Part shown: positions 1 to 5,101 of the stretch, in pieces
How positions within the stretch are numbered: the stretch's first letter is position 1
Layout of the letters: each line of letters starts with the position of its first letter
Notes under the pieces: model-generated
Databases searched by the model: none
What the model was told of the DNA's origin: nothing
Seen by the model: the letters and a program-made list of their open reading frames with translations, nothing else
Translations under genes and position numbers: made by a program
Assembly (NCBI GenBank): GCA_012964845.1
Contig: DTTG01000075.1
Span: forward strand, 4,952-10,804
DNA length: 5,853 bases
Source: Fidelibacterota bacterium
GTDB taxonomy: Bacteria; Fidelibacterota; Marinisomatia; SCGC-AAA003-L08; D37C17
Direction of reading: 5' to 3'

Positions 1-442
1 AGTCAACTGCCAGGCAGGAAAACGGAATTTTCAATTCCTCAAATGTTTTTACAGGAAGCAAAAATTCTATAATTTCTGATAATCGTTCCTGTTTGAGAAT
101 CCCCAATCGATCATTGGCTAAATTAATTATAATTTGATTCTTCATATAAGTAGCAGCCGTTTGAAAAATTGAACTATTAGGTTGGCTAGTGGGTACCAAC
201 CGATGTAATCCAATTCTTTTATAGGCTTCACTATCAATAAATTCTTTAAATTTATTCTCTATCCAATGGGGATCTAAGGTGGCAGCATACATGGCTCCAA
301 TCACCGCCCCAATTGATGTCCCCGCTACCATGTGGATGGGAATTGAATGTTTTTTAAGTGCCTTTAAAACACCAATATGCCCAAGTCCTCGAGCGCCTCC
401 ACCTCCCAGAACTAATCCAATTTTAATTTTTTTTGAAGCCAT
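1..442 (-). CDS. Patatin-like phospholipase (RssA-type), C-terminus missing
   Basis: Patatin-family serine acyl hydrolases cleave acyl chains from membrane lipids with a Ser-Asp dyad. The 147 codons visible begin [19 protein letters not shown]. The glycine-rich oxyanion-hole motif GGGGARG lies at residues 13-19, followed by the nucleophile elbow GTSIG at 41-45 (Ser43 the expected nucleophile). [14 protein letters not shown] at 134-147 matches the family strand that precedes the 'TG' segment. The catalytic Asp (DGx motif) falls outside the window, so catalytic competence cannot be confirmed. There is no signal peptide or membrane segment at the N-terminus, which fits a cytoplasmic or peripheral RssA-like protein. 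The start ATG overlaps the stop of the upstream cyclophilin gene by one base (TAATG). No good SD stands before it (only GGAA about 14 bases away), so it is probably translated by termination-reinitiation. It is the last visible gene of the pyrF operon. Substrate unknown. Confidence 0.93.
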   Translation of the reverse strand, partial: MASKKIKIGLVLGGGGARGLGHIGVLKALKKHSIPIHMVAGTSIGAVIGAMYAATLDPHWIENKFKEFIDSEAYKRIGLHRLVPTSQPNSSIFQTAATYMKNQIIINLANDRLGILKQERLSEIIEFLLPVKTFEELKIPFSCLAVD

Positions 443-1365
443 TATTTTTCAGCAGGTTCCGCTTCGTTTTCAACCATTGTATTTTTTACCACCCGCACTT
501 TTTCAATAAAAACAGGGATTGCTGGTTTGTTAGATTTAATTTTATTCCTCATATCATATTCATAATCAGTTTTCCTCATATTTTTTGGAATTTTTGAATA
601 TAATTTCTTTTTCGTTTTGGGATCTTTTAAGGTGATCCAATCATCGGGGTCTTCTCCATCAGGAATACTTTCTTTGCTCATCATGACAGCCTGACTATAC
701 TCCGTTGGTGTTTTGACAATATGATCCACTATATGCACTTTATCAATTACTTCCCCAAATACGGTATATTGACCATCAAGATGAGGGGCATCTGCTACGC
801 AGATAAAAAATTGACTCCCAGCGGAATTCGGGTCTGCAGATCGAGCCATGGACAAAATTCCCCGTTTATGGGAAATATCATTAAACTCTGCATCCACCGT
901 CCATCCAGGTCCACCATGGCCATCATTTTTCCCATCATTATCTCGAGAATTAATATCACCTCCCTGTATCATAAATCCAGGAAGAATTCTGTGGAATTTT
1001 GTTTTATCATAAAAACCACTATTTGCAAGTTTTTTGAAATTTTTACAATGCTTAGGAGCAACATCAGGGAAAAGTTTGAGTTTCATTATTCCACGATTGG
1101 TTTCCATAATGACAATATCATCATCCGTTACAGGTTCTGGAATAAAGTTTTTTGCAGCTTCTTTAATGATATCAATTTCATGGGGGAATAAATACGATTT
1201 TGTCCCTGAAATAAGATTCTTAGGAATGAGACCAGGAATATTAAACCCCTTGGATAAGTCAAATGCTTGAGGAACTATCGGTTTTTCGCCAGTCACTTTT
1301 AGGGAGTCAGCAATGCTCTCACCCATTAAAAATCCAGCAATAATAAATAGTAATATTTTTTTCAT
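442..1365 (-). CDS. Exported cyclophilin-type peptidyl-prolyl cis-trans isomerase
   Basis: Predicted to catalyse cis-trans isomerisation of X-Pro bonds, probably in the periplasm. The 307-residue protein starts [20 protein letters not shown], a typical Sec signal peptide with likely cleavage near residue 19; no lipobox Cys is seen. A linker of about 60 residues precedes the cyclophilin domain, which starts near residue 84. Key motifs are [14 protein letters not shown] (124-137, catalytic Arg126, Phe131, Gln134), GILSMAR (169-175), GSQFFI (183-188, Phe187) and [12 protein letters not shown] (195-206). His195 replaces the Trp of human CypA, as in many bacterial cyclophilins. Residues about 218-280 form a Lys/Asp-rich insert before the last domain strand [10 protein letters not shown] (284-293). 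I chose the start at 1365 because it gives the signal peptide, has GGAGA at 1370-1374 four bases upstream, and overlaps the pyrE stop as ATGA. The reading frame stays open to 1449, but that extra stretch lies inside pyrE and is not signal-like. Target proteins unknown. Confidence 0.95.
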   Translation of the reverse strand: MKKILLFIIAGFLMGESIADSLKVTGEKPIVPQAFDLSKGFNIPGLIPKNLISGTKSYLFPHEIDIIKEAAKNFIPEPVTDDDIVIMETNRGIMKLKLFPDVAPKHCKNFKKLANSGFYDKTKFHRILPGFMIQGGDINSRDNDGKNDGHGGPGWTVDAEFNDISHKRGILSMARSADPNSAGSQFFICVADAPHLDGQYTVFGEVIDKVHIVDHIVKTPTEYSQAVMMSKESIPDGEDPDDWITLKDPKTKKKLYSKIPKNMRKTDYEYDMRNKIKSNKPAIPVFIEKVRVVKNTMVENEAEPAEK

Positions 1366-1949
1366 ACCGTCTCCATTTGTTTGCCTGTTCGCCCTCTTTG
1401 GGTAATGGCTACCCCTTGTTGACATAGTGGACAATCTTCCGGTTCCCAACTTTCGGATGGAATAGTGAGAAGAGCTGTGGTGGGTACTTCAAAATTGACT
1501 TCCCCTGAACTGCGATCCACTAAATTTACCACATGAACAATTTCTGCTTCGTAGTCCTTGGCCAGTTGAATCAGTTCAAAAACCGACCCGCCTGTGGTAA
1601 TAATGTCCTCCACGATGATTATCCTCTGTCCTTTTGTAATGGAAAACCCACGTCGAAGTTCCATTTTACCATCCACCCGTTCTGAAAAAATATGTTTAAC
1701 ATCAAGGTATCTGCCTACACCGCCGGCAATGAGTATTCCACCAATGGCAGCTCCAAGAACTAATTCTACATTCTGGTTTTGGACGGTTTCAGACATTGCT
1801 CTACACACATCATCCAACGCTCGGGGGTGTTCCAAAATTCGAAATTTTTCGATATACACATTACTATGCCTACCGGAAGTGAGTAGAAAATGACCATCCA
1901 ACATGGCTCCAGTTTCTTGAAGCAGTTTTAACAGTTCACGGGGTTCCAT
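1362..1949 (-). CDS. pyrE: Orotate phosphoribosyltransferase
   Basis: Converts orotate and PRPP to orotidine 5'-monophosphate (OMP) and pyrophosphate, the fifth step of de novo pyrimidine synthesis, in the cytosol. The 195-residue protein has the orotate-binding N-terminal stretch GHFLLTSGRHSNVYIEK (19-35), the flexible catalytic loop ERVDGKMELRRGF (90-102) and the PRPP-binding loop VEDIITTGGS (113-122). Near the C-terminus a CPLC pair (173-176, in EPEDCPLCQQG) marks the Thermus-type PyrE subfamily rather than the E. coli type; whether it binds a metal is not known to me. Length is normal. The start at 1949 is supported by GGAG (1956-1959) six bases upstream. It overlaps the 3' end of pyrF by 22 bases, and its stop overlaps the cyclophilin start by 4 bases, so the three genes are almost certainly cotranscribed and translationally coupled. 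No attenuator or PyrR-type leader can be seen. Confidence 0.97.
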   Translation of the reverse strand: MEPRELLKLLQETGAMLDGHFLLTSGRHSNVYIEKFRILEHPRALDDVCRAMSETVQNQNVELVLGAAIGGILIAGGVGRYLDVKHIFSERVDGKMELRRGFSITKGQRIIIVEDIITTGGSVFELIQLAKDYEAEIVHVVNLVDRSSGEVNFEVPTTALLTIPSESWEPEDCPLCQQGVAITQRGRTGKQMETV

Positions 1950-2746
1950 ACAATACTCCGTATTTTTTCAGTATAATTTTTTGCAGATTGAATAACATCA
2001 TTGAGGCTGCCATCGCCGGCATACAAAATTCCCCGTGAAACATTGATAATGCCTATCCCATTTTTATGTGATATTCTCAGTGCAGTCTCCAAATCCCCCC
2101 CTTGGGTTCCTACACCGGGAATAAGCCAGGGCATTCCATTTGATAATTCCCGGATTTCTTCCATCACCTCCGTTTTTGTTGCCCCAACTACCAACCCAAT
2201 ATTCTCACCCGTATTTAATTCCTGTGCGATTTGAATCACTTTCTTATAAAGAGGGTTTGATTGATTTCCATGCTCCTGAATTTCGCTGGCACTTTGGTTA
2301 GAGGTTACTGCCAAAACAAAAACTCCTTTTTCAGGATTTTCAATAAATGGTTGTATAGCGTCTCTCCCCATATAAGGAGATATGGTTATGGCATCGCATC
2401 CCATCCCATCCAAAATTGCAGTGGCATATTGACGGGAAGTATTTCCAATATCGCCCCGTTTTGCATCGGCAATGACAATTGCTCTTCCATTAATATGAGA
2501 TACCAATCTTTCCAGCAATGCAAAACCTTGAGAGCCGAACCGTTCAAAAAATGCAAAATTGGGTTTATATACGGGACAAAAATCTATGGTAGCATCAATG
2601 ACATCCTTGCCAAACGATTCCATGCCTGAAAGTGAAGTATCTGCTCCAGATGAAAATTTGTCCGGATCAATGTCCAGTCCAATGCAGAGTGAGTTATTTT
2701 TCTCTCTACAGATAGTTTCTAATCGTTGATTAAATGGTATTGCCAC
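1928..2746 (-). CDS. pyrF: Orotidine-5'-phosphate decarboxylase, type 2
   Basis: Decarboxylates OMP to UMP, the final step of de novo pyrimidine synthesis, directly downstream of the PyrE reaction. The protein is 272 residues, longer than the roughly 230-245 of type 1 enzymes, and matches the type 2 subfamily: LCIGLDIDPDKF (20-31), KPNFAFFERFGSQGF (61-75), the catalytic DAKRGDIGNTS (94-104, Lys96 the key lysine) and the phosphate-gripping LIPGVGTQGGD (208-218). All expected catalytic residues seem present. The start is GTG: the codons upstream in frame contain no ATG, GTG or TTG before a stop, and MAIPFNQRLETICREK is a normal family N-terminus. No good SD precedes it; GGGAAA lies about 20 bases upstream. 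It is the first gene of the minus-strand operon and overlaps pyrE by 22 bases. Confidence 0.97.
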   Translation of the reverse strand: MAIPFNQRLETICREKNNSLCIGLDIDPDKFSSGADTSLSGMESFGKDVIDATIDFCPVYKPNFAFFERFGSQGFALLERLVSHINGRAIVIADAKRGDIGNTSRQYATAILDGMGCDAITISPYMGRDAIQPFIENPEKGVFVLAVTSNQSASEIQEHGNQSNPLYKKVIQIAQELNTGENIGLVVGATKTEVMEEIRELSNGMPWLIPGVGTQGGDLETALRISHKNGIGIINVSRGILYAGDGSLNDVIQSAKNYTEKIRSIVWNPVNC

Positions 2747-2848
2747 AGCATTAAATATAAAGGTGTTTTCCCATGAATAAAAAATACTGATAACTATGAA
2801 TTTGCAGTTTGTATTAAATCAATCCACCATCTAAATTACTTCCCCCCT
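2747..2848. promoter_or_regulatory. Divergent intergenic promoter region (pyrF / acetyltransferase)
   Basis: This AT-rich 102-base gap separates two divergently read transcription units, so it must hold or adjoin promoters for both. I can point to only one weak site. On the minus strand a TATATT (plus-strand 2754-2759) resembles a -10 box and lies seven bases before the pyrF GTG, which would give an almost leaderless message. Its -35 match is poor. No convincing plus-strand promoter, operator or riboswitch is visible. The placement is inferred from gene orientation, not from strong motifs. Confidence 0.35.
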
Positions 2849-3415
2849 ATGGAACAACTTTTACTAAAAATGGATGAAAAGTCAGAGGTTAAGGTGATTG
2901 CTGCCAGCGCCTTCAACTTCCGTATTGAACTGGTAAAAAAAGTCGGAAAAGACGATATTCCGGGACTTATTGACATTTCCCATTGTATGGCAGATAGGTT
3001 TGGCTCTCAGGCACTTCTCACCAAAACCAATATACCCAAATATTTTAATTCAGAAACTTTACCTTTTCTTGCACGATTGAAGGGTAAAATTATCGGTTAT
3101 ATTATTGGTGTTCCACTGGAATATTTTAAACAGGAAAGCTGGTCTCATTTCGATGTTAATTTAGGTAAGAAAAATACCCTTTATACCTACGCATTTGTTG
3201 TCAATAGTAAGTTCCGCGGCAAAGGTGGATATGGTAAAACCCTTAAACGAATTTATGTCAACTGGGCAAAAAAACAGAAATATAATTTTATCACAGGTCA
3301 TGTGGAGCAGGGTATATCCAAAAGTTTTCCCGGCAATACCGAAATTGTAAAAGTCTTCCCACACTGGTACGGACTGAAAACTCCTTTTGAGTATTACAGA
3401 CGGACGCTGGGGTGA
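2849..3415 (+). CDS. GNAT-family N-acetyltransferase (putative)
   Basis: Probably transfers an acetyl group from acetyl-CoA to an amine; the substrate cannot be told from the sequence. The 188-residue protein has the GNAT order: an N-terminal beta/alpha part (KVGKDDIPGLIDISHCMADRF, about 31-51), a central strand LKGKIIGYIIGVP (77-89), then strand beta4 TYAFVVNSKFRG running into the acetyl-CoA pyrophosphate loop RGKGGYGKTL (123-132), the core motif-A signature. The C-terminal PFEYYRRTL (179-187) is a common GNAT ending. No signal peptide or membrane segment, so cytosolic. The start at 2849 follows a C-rich run (TCCCCCCT) with no SD; Met8 at 2870 is an equally plausible start and also lacks an SD. 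It is read divergently from pyrF and is followed by 240 bases without a gene, so it is probably monocistronic. A functional link to its neighbours is not evident. Confidence 0.78.
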   Translation: MEQLLLKMDEKSEVKVIAASAFNFRIELVKKVGKDDIPGLIDISHCMADRFGSQALLTKTNIPKYFNSETLPFLARLKGKIIGYIIGVPLEYFKQESWSHFDVNLGKKNTLYTYAFVVNSKFRGKGGYGKTLKRIYVNWAKKQKYNFITGHVEQGISKSFPGNTEIVKVFPHWYGLKTPFEYYRRTLG

Positions 3416-3420
3416 TACAA

Positions 3421-3473
3421 ACTGGGTGCTGCCTGCCCAGCGTAGTGAAACGAAGACGGGGGACTGGGTGCTG
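3421..3473 (+). repeat. Two direct copies of ACTGGGTGCTG
   Basis: Exact 11-base copies lie at 3421-3431 and 3463-3473, offset by 42 bases, starting six bases after the acetyltransferase stop codon. The unit is G-rich and recurs in weaker form (ACTGGG) on the minus strand of the spacer after the propeller gene. Two copies are too few for a CRISPR or a true tandem array. Confidence 0.7.
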
Positions 3474-3606
3474 AAAATTTAAAACTGCTTGCCCATCATC
3501 CATCTAAATTGCAGAACGATGGATAAATAATGGTATGTAGATGGGAACCTCCGCATTCCGAATTCCCAATTCCAAAATTAAATTTTCCTTTCCATATCTC
3601 TTTTTC

Positions 3607-3627
3607 CATCCATAAGGATGTTTTTAT
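3607..3627 (+). terminator. Possible weak intrinsic terminator
   Basis: CATCC (3607-3611) pairs with GGATG (3616-3620) across an ATAA loop and is followed by TTTTTAT. The stem is only five pairs, so strength would be low. It lies 191 bases after the acetyltransferase stop and 28 bases before the next start codon. It could end read-through from the acetyltransferase or be chance. Confidence 0.3.
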
Positions 3628-3644
3628 ATTCATAGATTAATTTC

Positions 3645-3648
3645 GGAG
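3645..3648 (+). promoter_or_regulatory. Ribosome binding site of the propeller gene (decides start)
   Basis: GGAG stands seven bases before the ATG at 3656 and 13 before the in-frame ATG at 3662 (the protein begins MVM). The spacing favours 3656. Confidence 0.7.
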
Positions 3649-3655
3649 AAAATCC

Positions 3656-4822
3656 ATGGTAATGGCGGAAGAAAAACAAGCAATAGTCTTTGTACGGGAT
3701 GAAATATCTGAACTGATACTACTTGTTGCCACTGAAAAAGGTGCATTTCTGTATTACTCTGACAGCGACAGGCGTCATTGGGATGTAAATGGTCCTCATT
3801 TTCTGGGTTCGGTTGTGCATCATTTGGTTCTTGACCCTCGAGATAATAAAACCCTCCTGGCATCGGTCCAATCCCGCCAATCTGGAGTAACCATTTACTG
3901 GTCAAAAGATTTTGGTAAGACCTGGAGTCCTGCTACAAAACCTCCAGTATTTCCACAAGACAAACTTAAACGGAAAGTAGATCATATCTATTATCTGACT
4001 CCCGGGCATGATAGTGAGGGCAAAGTATGGTATGCGGGTACATCTCCTCAGGGTTTATTCAGGTCAGAAGATGGGGGTGATACCTGGGACTCTGTTGAAG
4101 GATTCAACAGTAATTCCAATTGGGCAAAATGGACAGCCAATAGTCCTGAGGGATACCCGAAAGTACCAAAATTACATTCCATTTTGATTGACTCTATGGA
4201 TAAGAATCACATGTATATTGGGATGTCGTACGGCGGTATTTTTGAGACAACTGATCAGGGAAAAACCTGGGAACCAATGAATAATGGTCTGAAAGTGGAT
4301 TATTTAAAAGGATCCCCTGAATATGGGCATGATCCTCATTCCCTGACTTTTCATCCATTTGAACCTGGGCGATTATATCAGCAAAATCACTGTGGAATTT
4401 ATCGTATTGACCGTCCCAAAAAAAAATGGGTGAGAATCGGAGATAATATGCCTGCGGATATCGGGGATATCGGCTTCCCCATAGCGGTACATCCTGCTGA
4501 TCCCAACACCATTTGGGTATTCCCTATTGATGGAAATGAAGCCTGGTCACGGGTGAGCCCGGAAGGTCAGCCAGCACTTTATTGCTCAAATGATGGAGGC
4601 GATACATGGTTTCGGCAAGATATTGGCCTGCCCATGCGAAATGCCTGGTTTACGGTTTTGCGAAGAGGGCTTACAACTGACTGCATGAATAGTGCGGGAG
4701 TATATTTTGGTACCACATCCGGCTCTCTCTGGATGAGTGACAATGAAGGCAACAGCTGGAGACAAATTGCTGTGCATCTTCCACGCATTCTGGCAGTTGA
4801 AACGGGAGTTATTTTAAAGTAA
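3656..4822 (+). CDS. Seven-bladed BNR/Asp-box beta-propeller protein (annotated in databases as glycosyl hydrolase or exo-alpha-sialidase)
   Basis: A 388-residue cytosolic protein, with no signal peptide or membrane segment, of the sortilin/Vps10-like WD40/YVTN/BNR superfamily; its biochemical role is unknown. Five clear Asp-boxes (SxDxGxTW) occur: SKDFGKTW (83-90), SEDGGDTW (137-144), TTDQGKTW (198-205), SNDGGDTW (311-318) and SDNEGNSW (361-368). Two degenerate ones fit the same spacing: SDSDRRHW (35-42) and RIDRPKKKW (250-258). That gives seven units 48-61 residues apart, so one complete seven-bladed propeller fills the protein. Other stretches I recall as conserved in this bacterial family are YQQNHCGIYR (241-250) and GFPIAVHPADP (273-283). 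The sialidase arginine triad and FRIP motif are not apparent, so the sialidase name should not be taken as function. The start is set by GGAG at 3645. Spacers with repeat words flank both sides, so it appears to stand alone. Confidence 0.9.
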   Translation: MVMAEEKQAIVFVRDEISELILLVATEKGAFLYYSDSDRRHWDVNGPHFLGSVVHHLVLDPRDNKTLLASVQSRQSGVTIYWSKDFGKTWSPATKPPVFPQDKLKRKVDHIYYLTPGHDSEGKVWYAGTSPQGLFRSEDGGDTWDSVEGFNSNSNWAKWTANSPEGYPKVPKLHSILIDSMDKNHMYIGMSYGGIFETTDQGKTWEPMNNGLKVDYLKGSPEYGHDPHSLTFHPFEPGRLYQQNHCGIYRIDRPKKKWVRIGDNMPADIGDIGFPIAVHPADPNTIWVFPIDGNEAWSRVSPEGQPALYCSNDGGDTWFRQDIGLPMRNAWFTVLRRGLTTDCMNSAGVYFGTTSGSLWMSDNEGNSWRQIAVHLPRILAVETGVILK

Positions 4823-5101
4823 CTAGTAATAATGAAGATTTAAGATTTTAAACAGGAGGATGGAGAAAACTTACCCGCTTTAGGCGGGGAATTGGGAATG
4901 ATAAATATCGAATGACAAATACTTAATAACGGATTCCCCACTAGGAATTCAATACTCCAAACTACCAACACCCTGAACCCAGTACTAAAAACCCAATCCC
5001 CAGTCTCAAGCATTCCATTTTTCCATCTATTTTTTCCCTGAAATTCTCCTATAAAGAGAAGTAATTTTACTATTCACTTTTTAACCAAATCCAATGCTAA
5101 T
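4823..5101. repeat. Non-coding spacer with degenerate repeat words (island 2, inverted relative to island 1)
   Basis: No credible gene lies in these 279 bases. Read on the minus strand it contains GACTGGGG (plus 4998-5005), ACTGGG (plus 4978-4983) and ATTCCCAATTCC (plus 4888-4899). The last word is an exact 12-base match to plus-strand 3562-3573 of the other spacer. The order of the words is the same as in island 1 when this spacer is read in reverse. The last 60 bases are AT-rich and could contain a promoter for the sialic acid synthase gene, but I see no clear -35/-10 pair and no SD close to its ATG. Confidence 0.55.
4874..4888. repeat. Short GC-rich hairpin
   Basis: CCCGC (4874-4878) and GCGGG (4884-4888) form a five-pair stem around TTTAG, standing out in AT-rich surroundings 51 bases after the propeller stop. 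No T-run follows on the plus strand, so it is not a standard intrinsic terminator. It abuts the 12-base repeat word GGAATTGGGAAT and may be part of that repeat island. Confidence 0.5.

Larger units (their letters stand above)
3416..3655. repeat. Non-coding spacer with degenerate repeat words (island 1)
   Basis: No credible gene lies in these 240 bases. The left part has G-rich words on the plus strand: ACTGGGTGCTG occurs twice, and the first copy can pair through CTGGG (3422-3426) with CCCAG (3436-3440). The right part has C-rich words, including CATTCC (3554-3559) and ATTCCCAATTCC (3562-3573). CCATCTAAATT (3500-3510) also occurs at 2827-2837, in front of the acetyltransferase gene. The last 15 bases carry the SD of the propeller gene. 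The composition resembles decayed dispersed repeats rather than a gene remnant; I cannot name the family. Confidence 0.6.

Noticed and set aside
279..509. 76-codon plus-strand open frame
   Set aside because: It is antisense to the GGGGARG and GTSIG motifs of the patatin-like gene; the proline-rich product is a by-product of those glycine codons.
721..1191. 156-codon plus-strand open frame
   Set aside because: It lies wholly antisense to the cyclophilin gene, whose catalytic motifs are intact on the minus strand, and its product shows no recognisable domain.
1366..1449. Upstream extension of the cyclophilin frame to a start at 1449
   Set aside because: The extra 28 residues lie inside pyrE and would bury the clear [11 protein letters not shown] signal peptide; the start at 1365 has a good SD and an ATGA overlap.
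3416..3655. Possible CRISPR or tandem array
   Set aside because: Only two exact copies of an 11-base word occur, with no regular spacers and no cas gene in the window.
3630..3905. 91-codon minus-strand open frame across the propeller gene start
   Set aside because: It is antisense to the SD and first blades of a well-supported gene and has no recognisable motif.
4854..4883. AGGAGG followed by a seven-codon micro-ORF (MEKTYPL)
   Set aside because: The SD-like sequence touches the ATG with no spacing, the peptide is tiny, and the region is part of a repeat-filled spacer.
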